Origin: Lachnospiraceae bacterium
GTDB lineage: Bacteria > Bacillota > Clostridia > Lachnospirales > Lachnospiraceae
Reading direction: 5' to 3'
Length of the DNA: 22,337 bases
Assembly (NCBI GenBank): GCA_900751995.1
Contig: CAADTP010000038.1
Span: 1-22,337, forward strand
Under the pieces are notes generated by a model, which was given only the letters and a program-made list of their open reading frames with translations, made no database searches and was not told where the DNA came from. Positions 1 to 7,766 of the stretch are shown here, piece by piece. The translations under genes were made by a program, and so were the position numbers. Each line of letters starts with the position of its first letter. The stretch's first letter is position 1.

Positions 1-48
1 CAAAAGTCCGAACTCGCGTCTTGCAGCCGCTCAGACAGCGGACTTTTG
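1..48. repeat. Inverted repeat with 10-bp perfect arms
   Basis: The arms CAAAAGTCCG (1-10) and CGGACTTTTG (39-48) are perfect complements. The 28-nt centre holds a second short stem (GTCT 18-21 with AGAC 34-37). On the minus strand it lies downstream of the AsnC-type regulator gene, so it could be that gene's terminator or the terminator of a gene to the left. It starts at the first base of the window, so its full extent is unknown. The rest of the stretch to 159 holds no gene, only weak dyads such as CCAGCC (69-74) with GGCTGG (128-133) followed by five T. Confidence 0.5.
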
Positions 49-159
49 AAAAACAACGCAGATTTCCGCCAGCCAAGAATCAGCTCCCCTCCTGCAGAGT
101 CCGGCGACAGGCAGCACACGCCTCACGGGCTGGTTTTTCAAGGCGGCAAGGGAGGGTGG

Positions 160-606
160 TTACTCCACCGGCAGATCTCTGTGTTCTACGCTGGTGGAGA
201 ATACGATCTGTGTTTTGGTGCGGCCGAACTGCTGGAGTTCGTTGATGAAGTGGTCCAGTTCCATGGTGGAGCGGAAGGCTACTTCGATGAGCATGGAGTA
301 ATCGCCGGTGACGCAGTTGCATTCGATGACGTTTGGGATGGACTGGATGAAGGGATAAAAGTCTTTTTTTTGGTTGGGTTCTACTTCCAGGTTGATGAAT
401 GCTTTTATATGATAACCGAGAAATACCGGGTTGATCTGGGCATGGTAGCCTGTGATCAGCCCGTTTTTTTCGAGGTGTTCGATCCTGGCGGAGACAGCGG
501 GGGAGGAAAGGAAGACTTCCTTTGCGATTTCCTTTACCGGAGTGCGGGCGTTTTTCTGAAGCATTTCGATGATCTTTCGGTCGATGTTGTCGAGTTTGTG
601 TTCCAT
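160..606 (-). CDS. Lrp/AsnC-family transcriptional regulator
   Basis: A 148-residue protein of the usual length for the Lrp/AsnC family. The N-terminal winged helix-turn-helix covers about residues 5-50 (key stretch TPVKEIAKEVFLSS, then AVSARIEHLEKNGLI), and the C-terminal RAM/ligand-binding domain follows (NVIECNCVTGDYSMLIEV is the typical core). I chose the ATG at 604-606 because AAAGGAGA lies just upstream (615-622) and the protein then begins with LDNIDRKIIEML, as in the family; a longer reading back to 726 would add 40 residues without homology and would include the promoter. Members sense amino acids and act as oligomers. It is divergent from aspartase, so control of aspA and of itself is a reasonable inference, not shown. 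Ligand unknown. Confidence 0.93.
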   Translation of the reverse strand: MEHKLDNIDRKIIEMLQKNARTPVKEIAKEVFLSSPAVSARIEHLEKNGLITGYHAQINPVFLGYHIKAFINLEVEPNQKKDFYPFIQSIPNVIECNCVTGDYSMLIEVAFRSTMELDHFINELQQFGRTKTQIVFSTSVEHRDLPVE

Positions 607-697
607 GTAGAATGTCTCCTTTCGATGAAAAAATGTCATTTGTAACTGGTACAGAGCTGCGTAGGGAAGTGGATTGAAAATAGGTATTTCTGTATTG

Positions 698-726
698 ATT
701 ATACTGCGTGTGTTATCACAACACAA
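698..726 (-). promoter_or_regulatory. Promoter of the AsnC-type regulator with internal palindrome
   Basis: Read on the minus strand: -35 TTGTGT (721-726), a 17-bp spacer and -10 TATAAT (698-703). The palindrome TGTGTT-5-AACACA (709-725) covers the edge of the -35 and the spacer. That placement suits repression, probably autoregulation by the Lrp/AsnC protein. Confidence 0.72.
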
Positions 727-787
727 GAAACGACTTAATAAAAATAAGAAAAATAAAAGAAATTCTTAAAAAGATTAATATAAACTA

Positions 788-817
788 TTGAAAAACACGG
801 ATAATCGTGGTTTTCAA
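788..817. promoter_or_regulatory. Inverted repeat upstream of aspA, possible regulator site
   Basis: The arms TTGAAAAACACG (788-799) and CGTGGTTTTCAA (806-817) pair with a single mismatch around a 6-nt centre. There is no T tract suited to a terminator. It lies about 40 bp upstream of a possible aspA start region, a typical place for an activator. Which protein binds is unknown; the divergent AsnC-type regulator is the obvious candidate. Confidence 0.45.
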
Positions 818-826
818 TTAAAAGTA

Positions 827-855
827 TTTACAAGCCACAAAGAAAGTGTTAGTTT
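827..855 (+). promoter_or_regulatory. Weak candidate promoter for aspA
   Basis: TTTACA (827-832), a 17-bp spacer, and TAGTTT (850-855) preceded by TGT, which resembles an extended -10. The -10 is poor, consistent with a promoter needing an activator. Other AT-rich start points in 727-1004 cannot be ruled out. The rest of this 398-bp gap contains no gene that I can support. Confidence 0.3.
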
Positions 856-1004
856 CTTAGGCATCAGAAAAACAGCTGCTGATAAAAATGAAAATAACAG
901 AATGATTTGTAAACAGTGAATATCCGTCGGACTGAAAAAATGAGATCAGAGGGCGGAGCAAATCAGATGTGCACAGGATCAGAAGAAAGAAGAGGGATGA
1001 CAAA

Positions 1005-2435
1005 ATGACAACAGAAACAAGACTGGAAGCAGATTCGATCGGAACTATGGAAGTGCCTGCAGAGGCTTATTACGGAGTTCAGGCTTTAAGGGCAAAACAG
1101 AATTTTCCTATTACAGGTACAAAGCTTCATCCGGTATTTATCAGGAACCTGGCACAGATTAAAAAAGCAGCAGCTATCACTAATAATAATGCAGGGCTTC
1201 TTCCGGAGGATAAGGCAGACGCCATTGTCAGAGCCTGTGATGAAGTGATCGCAGGAAAATTGGCTGAGGAATTTATCGTAGATGCCATTCAGGGTGGTGC
1301 CGGAACCAGCGCAAATATGAATATGAATGAGGTGATCGCAAACAGAGCCGGTGAGATCCTCGGATGTCCGAAGGGTAGCTATAAAATGGTCCATCCAAAT
1401 GATCATGTAAACATGGCGCAGTCCACCAATGATGTGATCCCGACGGCCGGTAAGCTTACCGTTCTGGATCTTCTTGCACCTCTGGAAAAAGCACTGGTAA
1501 GACTTGAGAAGGAGCTTGCAAAAAAGGCAGAGGAGTTCGATGATGTGATCACTATGGGACGTACACAGCTTCAGGATGCAGTTCCGATCCGCCTTGGTCA
1601 GGTGTTCCACGGTTATGCGTCCATGGTTTCCAGAGACAGGAAACGTATCAAAAAGGCTCACAGGGAAATGTACACCGTAAACCTTGGAGGAACTGCAGTG
1701 GGAACTGCTATCAACGTTTCCGACTCTTATTTTTATAAGATCGTGCCAAATCTGGAAAAGATTACAGGTTATCCGCTGAAACAGGCCGAGGACCTTTTTG
1801 ACGCAACAGAAAATCTGGACGGCTTTGTTGCCGTATCCGGTGTAGTAAAAACCTGTGCGGTGGATCTTTCCAAGATGTGCAACGATCTTCGACTGATGTC
1901 CTCCGGCCCGAAAACCGGATTTGGGGAGATCAACCTTCCGGCGAAGCAGAATGGGTCGTCCATCATGCCAGGTAAGGTAAATCCGGTCATTCCGGAGGTA
2001 GTAAGCCAGGTTGCTTTCCACATCGTAGGACATGATACCACCATTACCATGGCAGCAGAAGCCGGACAGCTGGAGTTGAATGCTTTTGAGCCGGTTGTAT
2101 TTTGTAATCTTTTTGAATCCATTACGACTCTGGAAAAAGCAGTGGATACATTGATCGTAAACTGCATCACAGGAATCACCGCAAACCGCAAACACTGCAA
2201 AGACCTGATGGAAAGCAGTGCAGGAATCGCAACGGCTCTCTGCCCGCATATTGGCTACAAGGCGTCTGCAACCATCGCAAAAACTGCAGTAAAAACTGGC
2301 AAGTCTGTCCGGGAACTTGTTCTGGAACAAGGGATCATGACTGAGAAAGAGCTGGAAGAGGTTCTTGATCCGTATCTGATGACAGAAGTCGGAGAAGAGC
2401 GGAAAGAGGATGAAGCAAGAAGGAAAGCCTGCTGA
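1005..2435 (+). CDS. aspA: Aspartate ammonia-lyase (aspartase)
   Basis: A 476-residue cytoplasmic enzyme of the aspartase/fumarase superfamily, which converts L-aspartate to fumarate and ammonia. The signature loop reads GSSIMPGKVNPVIPEVV; the PVIPEVV ending is the aspartase form, whereas class II fumarases usually have PTQCE at that place. Other family blocks are NMAQSTNDVIPT and GRTQLQDAVPIRLGQ. Length matches E. coli AspA (478). I start at the ATG at 1005 because AGAGGGA (991-997) precedes it and MTTETRLEADSIG matches family N termini; the upstream in-frame ATG at 969 would add 12 unrelated residues. It is divergent from an AsnC-type regulator and ends in a terminator. In gut Clostridia aspartase feeds fumarate to reduction or to central metabolism. 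Confidence 0.95.
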   Translation: MTTETRLEADSIGTMEVPAEAYYGVQALRAKQNFPITGTKLHPVFIRNLAQIKKAAAITNNNAGLLPEDKADAIVRACDEVIAGKLAEEFIVDAIQGGAGTSANMNMNEVIANRAGEILGCPKGSYKMVHPNDHVNMAQSTNDVIPTAGKLTVLDLLAPLEKALVRLEKELAKKAEEFDDVITMGRTQLQDAVPIRLGQVFHGYASMVSRDRKRIKKAHREMYTVNLGGTAVGTAINVSDSYFYKIVPNLEKITGYPLKQAEDLFDATENLDGFVAVSGVVKTCAVDLSKMCNDLRLMSSGPKTGFGEINLPAKQNGSSIMPGKVNPVIPEVVSQVAFHIVGHDTTITMAAEAGQLELNAFEPVVFCNLFESITTLEKAVDTLIVNCITGITANRKHCKDLMESSAGIATALCPHIGYKASATIAKTAVKTGKSVRELVLEQGIMTEKELEEVLDPYLMTEVGEERKEDEARRKAC

Positions 2436-2566
2436 GAAAGTTATCTGTACCAACGTATGACGGGAACGTCTGATGCAGCAATTCATTTCAGAGCAGCTGA
2501 ACCTGATGCGGGATTTTATGGAAATGCTATAGGCAGATCAGGAATGAGATATCAATGAGTATTATA

Positions 2567-2597
2567 AGGAGACTTGCCACAGTGCAGGTCTCCTTTT
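2567..2597 (+). terminator. Rho-independent terminator of aspA
   Basis: An 11-bp stem (2567-2577 with 2584-2594, one G-U pair), the 6-nt loop CACAGT and then a short T run. It lies 131 bp after the aspA stop. The intervening 2436-2566 holds only a 33-codon ORF without a ribosome binding site. Confidence 0.75.
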
Positions 2598-2602
2598 ATA
2601 AT
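2574..2602 (+). promoter_or_regulatory. Promoter of the SNF2 helicase gene, inside the aspA terminator
   Basis: TTGCCA (2574-2579), a 17-bp spacer (2580-2596) and perfect TATAAT (2597-2602). The -35 lies in the loop side of the terminator stem and the -10 follows its T run. Transcription would begin near 2609, about 30 bp before the helicase start. Confidence 0.65.
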
Positions 2603-2637
2603 GGAAGAAACGCGATAAGAAAAGAAGGGAAAGATGC

Positions 2638-5600
2638 ATGCTTAAACGAACAGCCATACGGGCACTTTGTAATACAACGGCATATCAGAGAGGCCTTGAT
2701 ATTTACCGTACCGGAAAGAGGATCCAGTCGCTGGATATTAAGTCGGAAGGAGCTGTGGATAAAATATCTGCAGCAGTGAAGGGAAGTGGGCGTAATGTAT
2801 ACAATACAGGCTTTCAGTATGATACAGAAGCGGACCGCATAAAAGAAGCATACTGTGACTGCCCGGCCTTTCGCAGCTATTCCGGGATCTGTAAGCATTG
2901 CGTGGCAGTGCTTCTGGAATATGGAGACCGTAAGGCCTATGAGCGTGTGGAAATCCGCAGACAGCAGGATGAGGAACAGAAGCAGGCAGAGTTATTCAGC
3001 GGAACAGCATTTCCGGCTGCTTTATCCGGACCAGGGCAGCCTGCAACGAAAACCACCGTTGAGCTGAAAAGCCTCCTTAATCGCCAGCTATACAGCCGTA
3101 TGCTTCCGTTTTCCGGGGATCCGTATTTTGGCAGGGTGGAGCTGGAAACCTGCCTGAAATTTAATTCTGTGAGAAATTGTTTTACCGTGGAATTCCGCGT
3201 TGGCTGTGAGAAAAAATATATCCTCAAGGATGTGTTGGCCTTTGTGTGGAATCTGGATCATAATGAGAAGGTTTCTTATGGAAAAAATCTAGAATTTATC
3301 CATTCCGATGAAGCCTTTTCAGAAGGATCCAGAAGCGTGCTGGCCTTTATCCGGGAATGGGTCGAGAATCATCACGGCACTTACATGTCCAGATATGAAC
3401 AGCTGAAGAATATAGCTGTGGAAAAGGTGAGGGATCTTACCGTTGACAGAAAAGAACTTGAGGATCTGCTTCTTATACTTGGCGAAAAAAGTTTCAAGTT
3501 CAAAATGAACAATGATCCGGAAACAACATGGCATTCTGTCAGAGAAATTCCGGACAGGACGCTGATGATCCGGAAGAAGGATCAGGGGTTATCTCTTGAG
3601 ATCGCGCCGGTATACAGTGTGACAGGCATACGGTATCATATGTATTTTGATAATGCGAAGGTATATCTGGTTTCCAGGCAGGAGCTTGGAGCAGTGGAGG
3701 AATTTGTTGCTTGTCTGGAGCGGCTTCCTGCAGGCCGAGGCTTTATTGATGAACCGGATGTGCCTGCGTTTGTGCGTGAGCTGCTTCCTTCCCTGAAAAA
3801 ATTTTTTCACTGTGATCTCAGGGATTTCCCGGAAGAAACAGGTCTTGAATGCTACAAGGCTGCATATGAGATCTATCTGGATGCGCCGGAGCGTGACTGG
3901 ATCACCTGTAAGGCATTTTCTGTTTACGGGAAGGATAAATTTTCGGTTTTTGACCGAGATGTGTCTGCCCGCACCAGGGATATTCCGGGAGAGCTTGGTG
4001 TGTTTGCGCTGCTGTCAAAATATTTTAACGGATATGATGACCAGCGGATGGAGCTGGCATTGGATTGTCGTGCCGAGGAACTGGAATCTTTGTGCAGGGA
4101 AGGTTCAGGGAAACCCGACAGTGTGAAAGATTCCGAAGAAAAGCTCTACCAGCTTCTTACTGAAGGGATCCCCGCCATGCAGAAAGTTGCAGCTGTCTAT
4201 ATTTCCCAGTCCATCAAACAGATGAGGGTGACAAAGCTGCCAAACATCCGTCTTGGCGTTTCTCTGTCAGCCGGACTTCTGAACCTGGATCTGGATGTGG
4301 AGGGGATGGATCAGGCGCAGCTTTTTGATATTCTTTCCAGGTACGATCGCAGGAAAAAATATTTCCGCCTGAAGGATGGCAGCTTTCTGGATGTTTCCGA
4401 TGGTCAGCTCAGGGAGCTTTCTGCTCTGAAAAATGGACTGCAGATCAGTGATCGTGAACTGAAAAAAGGAAAGACTCAGGTTCCGGCCTATCGTGCTATG
4501 TATCTGGACAGTCAGCTGAAGGGCGGCGATCTGATCAAGGTAGAGAAGGACAATGCCTTTCGTGCGTTGATCCGGAACATGCAGACAATGGAAGAACATA
4601 AATTTCAGATTCCCAGGGAGCAGGAAAAAATCCTCCGGGGCTATCAGAAAGAGGGCTTTTACTGGATCAAAACTCTGAAGCATAATCAGTTTGGAGGGAT
4701 CCTGGCAGATGATATGGGACTTGGAAAAACCCTCCAGGTGATCACATTTCTCTGGTCAGAATTTCAGGAATCTGCGCCGGGAGAAAACAGACGTGCCCTT
4801 GTGATAACGCCTGCTTCGCTGGTGTTTAACTGGATGAACGAGATCGAACGTTTTGCGCCGGGACTTCCGGCTACCGTTGTGACTGGTGATGTGAAGGAGA
4901 GGAAAGCACTGATCAAAAATGCGGGAGAACGGGAGGTTCTGATCACCTCCTATGACCTTCTGAAACGGGATCTGAAGGCTTATCAGAACCTGGATTTTGC
5001 TGTGCAGATCATTGATGAGGCGCAGTATATCAAGAATCACGGAACTCAGGTGGCAAAGGCTGTGAAGGAGATCCGGTCGGAATTCAGGCTTGCGCTGACC
5101 GGTACACCGGTGGAGAACAGGCTCAGTGAGCTGTGGAGTATTTTTGATTTTCTGATGCCGGGTTTCCTTTATTCTTACGAAAAATTTCGTAAGGAAATCG
5201 AACTTCCGGCTGTGCAGTACAGCAATTCCGATGCGATGGAGCGTCTGCAGAAAATGATCCGTCCTTTTGTGCTGCGGAGATTGAAGAGGGATGTGCTGAA
5301 GGATCTTCCGGATAAGCTGGAAAAAGATATGTTTTCCCCGTTGGAAAGCGAGCAGAAGGAGCTGTATGAGGCCCATACGGAACGGCTTCGCCTGATGCTT
5401 GGGATGCAGTCGGATGCGGAGTTTCGCACTTCTAAACTGCAGATCCTTGCAGAGATCACGAGGCTGCGGCAGATCTGCTGTTATCCGGGACTGGTATATG
5501 AAGGATACAAAGGGAATTCTTCCAAGCTGGAGATGTGCATGGAGTTGGTTCAGAATGCGGTGAATGGCGGACATAAGCTCCTGTTGTTTTCCCAGTTTAC

Positions 5601-6030
5601 TACCATGTTGGATGTGCTGGCTGTCCGTCTGAAAAAAGCAAAAGTTTCTTTTTATATGTTGACCGGATCGACTTCCAAGGAAAAACGGGCGCAGATGGTA
5701 CATGCATTTAATGAGGATGATACTTCTGTTTTCTGCATTTCTCTGAAAGCAGGAGGAACAGGCCTGAATCTTACGGCAGCTGATATTGTGATCCACTACG
5801 ATCCCTGGTGGAATCTTGCTGTGCAGAATCAGGCAACAGACCGTGCCCACCGCATCGGTCAGCAGAACGTTGTCAGTGTCTACCGCCTCTTTATGAAAGA
5901 CACCATAGAAGAACGAATCCGGGCTCTTCAGGAAAGAAAACGGGAACTGGCTGATGAGATCTTAAGCGGCGAGGGAATCGGCCAGGCTTTGATCAGCAGA
6001 GAGGAAGTACTGGAGCTGCTAGGCAGGTAA
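2638..6030 (+). CDS. SWIM zinc finger and SNF2-family DEAD/DEAH helicase
   Basis: An 1130-residue ATP-dependent DNA translocase of the bacterial SNF2 (RapA/HepA-like) group. The N-terminal SWIM zinc finger has C73, C75, C85 and H87 (CDC..., then CKH). A long middle part fits the SNF2 helicase-associated region. The two-lobed motor starts near residue 660: Walker A DDMGLGKT at 691-698, DEAQ box at 793-796, SALTGT-like motif III (LALTGTPVENRLSELW), and motif VI QATDRAHRIGQ at 1065-1075. The ATG at 2638 follows GAAGGGAAAG at a good distance. The gene stands alone with its own promoter and a strong terminator, with no restriction or defence partner beside it. Such single-gene SWIM-SNF2 proteins are common in Firmicutes; the cellular role is not settled, with chromatin or RNA polymerase remodelling as guesses. 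Confidence 0.92.
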   Translation: MLKRTAIRALCNTTAYQRGLDIYRTGKRIQSLDIKSEGAVDKISAAVKGSGRNVYNTGFQYDTEADRIKEAYCDCPAFRSYSGICKHCVAVLLEYGDRKAYERVEIRRQQDEEQKQAELFSGTAFPAALSGPGQPATKTTVELKSLLNRQLYSRMLPFSGDPYFGRVELETCLKFNSVRNCFTVEFRVGCEKKYILKDVLAFVWNLDHNEKVSYGKNLEFIHSDEAFSEGSRSVLAFIREWVENHHGTYMSRYEQLKNIAVEKVRDLTVDRKELEDLLLILGEKSFKFKMNNDPETTWHSVREIPDRTLMIRKKDQGLSLEIAPVYSVTGIRYHMYFDNAKVYLVSRQELGAVEEFVACLERLPAGRGFIDEPDVPAFVRELLPSLKKFFHCDLRDFPEETGLECYKAAYEIYLDAPERDWITCKAFSVYGKDKFSVFDRDVSARTRDIPGELGVFALLSKYFNGYDDQRMELALDCRAEELESLCREGSGKPDSVKDSEEKLYQLLTEGIPAMQKVAAVYISQSIKQMRVTKLPNIRLGVSLSAGLLNLDLDVEGMDQAQLFDILSRYDRRKKYFRLKDGSFLDVSDGQLRELSALKNGLQISDRELKKGKTQVPAYRAMYLDSQLKGGDLIKVEKDNAFRALIRNMQTMEEHKFQIPREQEKILRGYQKEGFYWIKTLKHNQFGGILADDMGLGKTLQVITFLWSEFQESAPGENRRALVITPASLVFNWMNEIERFAPGLPATVVTGDVKERKALIKNAGEREVLITSYDLLKRDLKAYQNLDFAVQIIDEAQYIKNHGTQVAKAVKEIRSEFRLALTGTPVENRLSELWSIFDFLMPGFLYSYEKFRKEIELPAVQYSNSDAMERLQKMIRPFVLRRLKRDVLKDLPDKLEKDMFSPLESEQKELYEAHTERLRLMLGMQSDAEFRTSKLQILAEITRLRQICCYPGLVYEGYKGNSSKLEMCMELVQNAVNGGHKLLLFSQFTTMLDVLAVRLKKAKVSFYMLTGSTSKEKRAQMVHAFNEDDTSVFCISLKAGGTGLNLTAADIVIHYDPWWNLAVQNQATDRAHRIGQQNVVSVYRLFMKDTIEERIRALQERKRELADEILSGEGIGQALISREEVLELLGR

Positions 6031-6039
6031 AATTCTTAA

Positions 6040-6108
6040 CTGAATCAAGTAAGTTCCTTGCTTCAATTACGAAAAGCAATACGCGGTGAGGGGACTTGCT
6101 TGTATCAG
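6040..6108. repeat. Nested inverted-repeat structure after the helicase gene
   Basis: An 18-nt arm at 6040-6057 pairs with 6091-6108 at 16 of 18 positions including two G-U pairs. Inside it a second stem TTGCTT (6058-6063) pairs with AAGCAA (6074-6079). There is no following T tract, so it is not an ordinary terminator. It may be a folded 3' UTR, a small RNA or the remnant of a small mobile repeat. I see no coding content in 6031-6209. Confidence 0.5.
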
Positions 6109-6145
6109 GAAGAGTGCAGGCTGTGAATATCCGCCTGATTCAACA

Positions 6146-6206
6146 AAAACACCCCCGATGGAAATCGCGTGTGTAAATCACATACGATATCCGTCAGGGG
6201 TGTTTT
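6146..6206. terminator. Long bidirectional terminator hairpin
   Basis: Perfect outer arms AAAACACCCC (6146-6155) and GGGGTGTTTT (6197-6206) continue into an imperfect inner stem, giving roughly 26 paired or near-paired positions around the loop TAAAT. T or A tracts on both sides suit termination of the helicase gene from the left and of the symporter gene from the right. It is unusually long for a simple terminator. Confidence 0.85.
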
Positions 6207-6209
6207 ATT

Positions 6210-7583
6210 TTATGCAAAAAACTTATCGTACAGACCAAAGAAGAAGATAAACAGAATGATCAGCGGCAGGATATAAGTGATGTATCCGCGCATCCATTTC
6301 CGGATCTTCATGCCTTTTCCGGTGTTGGCTTCTTCTGTGAAGTTTTCCCAGCCCCAGCCCCGTTTGGAAACACAGAAAAGCAGGTATACAAGAGAACCAA
6401 GCGGGAGCAGAATGTTGCTTACCAGAAAATCTTCAAGGTCGAGAATTGCGCCGCCGAATACCTTGAGCCAGTCCCAGGACCATACATTGTATCCAAGTAC
6501 GCATGGCAGAGACAGAAGGATGATGGCGATGGCATTTACAAGACTGGATTTTTTTCGGCTCCAGCCGGTAAGCTCCATACCGCAGGAAATAATATTTTCA
6601 AATACAGCCAGGATGGTAGAGAAAGCTGCAAATGACATAAAGATAAAGAACAGGCTTCCCCACAGTCTTCCAAGCGGAATGTGGTTGAAAATATTCGGCA
6701 GTGTGATGAAGATCAGGCTCGGTCCGGAAGTCTGGTCAACATTGAATGTGAAACATGCCGGGAAAATAATAAGTCCGGAGGTGATCGCAACAAAAGTATC
6801 CAGAAGCGCAATATTCATGGATTCACCAAGCAGTGCATGATCTTTTCCGATGTAGCTTCCGAAGATAGCCATAGCACCGATACCAAGGCTGAGAGTAAAG
6901 AATGCCTGGTTCATAGCACCGGTAATGGTAGAAATAATACCGATCTCTTTCATACGCTCGAAATCCGGGATCAGGTAGAATTTCAGTCCCTCTTTGGCAC
7001 CATCCATGGTAAAACTGTTGATGGCAAGAACAACCATGATCACCAGAAGAGAGATCATCATAACCTTGGTAACTTTTTCAAGGCCGTTCTGAAGACCGCG
7101 GGAGCAGACAAAAACACCTGCAATAACAACAACGATCATCCAGAATCCCATAGTAACGGGCTGGCCAAGCATGTTGGTAAACTGTCCTGCAACACCGTCG
7201 GAATCAAGTCCCTGGAATTTACCGGTGGCTGTCATATAGAAGTAATTCAGCATCCAGCCTGTAACAGTGGTGTAAAACATCATCAGGAGATAACATCCGA
7301 TCAGAGTGATATATCCATGGATGTGCCATTTCTGTCCTGGTTTTTCCAGTGCGTAATATGCTTTGACAGGACTCTTCTGGCTGGCACGTCCAACAGAAAA
7401 CTCCATAGTCATAACAGGAAGTCCAAGAAGGGCCAGGAAGATCAGGTAAAACAGTACGAATGTGCCGCCACCGCCCTGTCCGGCCATGTAAGGGAATTTC
7501 CAGACGTTTCCGATTCCTATGGCACAGCCAGCAGAAATCAGAATGAATCCCAGACGGGATCCAAGTTTTTCTCTTTCTTTCAT
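6210..7583 (-). CDS. Sodium-dependent NSS-family amino acid symporter
   Basis: A 457-residue polytopic membrane protein of the neurotransmitter:sodium symporter family (LeuT fold, like bacterial TnaT and MhsT). The N-terminal signature is clear: GCAIGIGNVWKFPYMAGQ, the unwound TM1 region that binds sodium and substrate, followed by GGGGTFVLFYL and GLPVMTMEFSVGR. About 11-12 hydrophobic segments are visible, and the length matches short bacterial members that have 11 helices. The ATG at 7581-7583 is preceded by GAGGTGAG. Bacterial members carry amino acids such as tryptophan, leucine or tyrosine with sodium; the substrate here cannot be read from the sequence. It has its own promoter and shares a terminator with the convergent helicase gene. 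Confidence 0.93.
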   Translation of the reverse strand: MKEREKLGSRLGFILISAGCAIGIGNVWKFPYMAGQGGGGTFVLFYLIFLALLGLPVMTMEFSVGRASQKSPVKAYYALEKPGQKWHIHGYITLIGCYLLMMFYTTVTGWMLNYFYMTATGKFQGLDSDGVAGQFTNMLGQPVTMGFWMIVVVIAGVFVCSRGLQNGLEKVTKVMMISLLVIMVVLAINSFTMDGAKEGLKFYLIPDFERMKEIGIISTITGAMNQAFFTLSLGIGAMAIFGSYIGKDHALLGESMNIALLDTFVAITSGLIIFPACFTFNVDQTSGPSLIFITLPNIFNHIPLGRLWGSLFFIFMSFAAFSTILAVFENIISCGMELTGWSRKKSSLVNAIAIILLSLPCVLGYNVWSWDWLKVFGGAILDLEDFLVSNILLPLGSLVYLLFCVSKRGWGWENFTEEANTGKGMKIRKWMRGYITYILPLIILFIFFFGLYDKFFA

Positions 7584-7640
7584 AACTCACCTCATTATTG
7601 CAGTATGGTAAACTGCTATTTGTATAAAGTCGCAGGTTTT

Positions 7641-7669
7641 ATCTTAACACATTCCGGGATATTGCACAA
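7641..7669 (-). promoter_or_regulatory. Promoter of the NSS symporter gene
   Basis: On the minus strand: TTGTGC (7664-7669), a 17-bp spacer and TAAGAT (7641-7646), giving a leader of about 50 nt before the start codon. Confidence 0.6.
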
Positions 7670-7682
7670 TAAAAAGAACTTG

Positions 7683-7715
7683 CATTTTACATAAAACATA
7701 TGTTAGAGTAAAATG
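7683..7715. promoter_or_regulatory. Inverted repeat between regulator end and symporter promoter
   Basis: CATTTTAC (7683-7690) and GTAAAATG (7708-7715) are perfect 8-bp complements around a 17-nt centre containing CATATG. It lies just upstream of the symporter -35. It may be an operator for the symporter or a weak end structure for the response-regulator transcript, whose 3' end (7728-7766) shows only a poor AAGCG/CGCTT stem. Confidence 0.35.
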
Positions 7716-7766
7716 TAATTTTAATAAGATGAAGCGGTGAAACGTTACGCTTTAATGAGATAAAGA

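Noticed and set aside
46..645. A 199-codon plus-strand ORF
   Set aside because: It is antisense to the AsnC-type regulator, which has clear family motifs and a ribosome binding site.
1086..2486. A 466-codon minus-strand ORF
   Set aside because: It is the antisense shadow of aspartase; composition is Cys/His-rich with no family match.
2457..2558. A 33-codon ORF between aspA and its terminator
   Set aside because: No ribosome binding site, no recognisable motif, and it ends just before the terminator stem; most likely 3' UTR.
4756..5850. A 364-codon minus-strand ORF
   Set aside because: It lies opposite the conserved SNF2 motor and has no motif of its own.
2638..6030. SNF2 helicase as part of a defence island
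   Set aside because: Its neighbours are aspartase and an amino-acid symporter; no partner gene or mobile element is present.
6681..7694. A 337-codon plus-strand ORF
   Set aside because: It is opposite the NSS symporter, whose transmembrane and sodium-site motifs are unmistakable.
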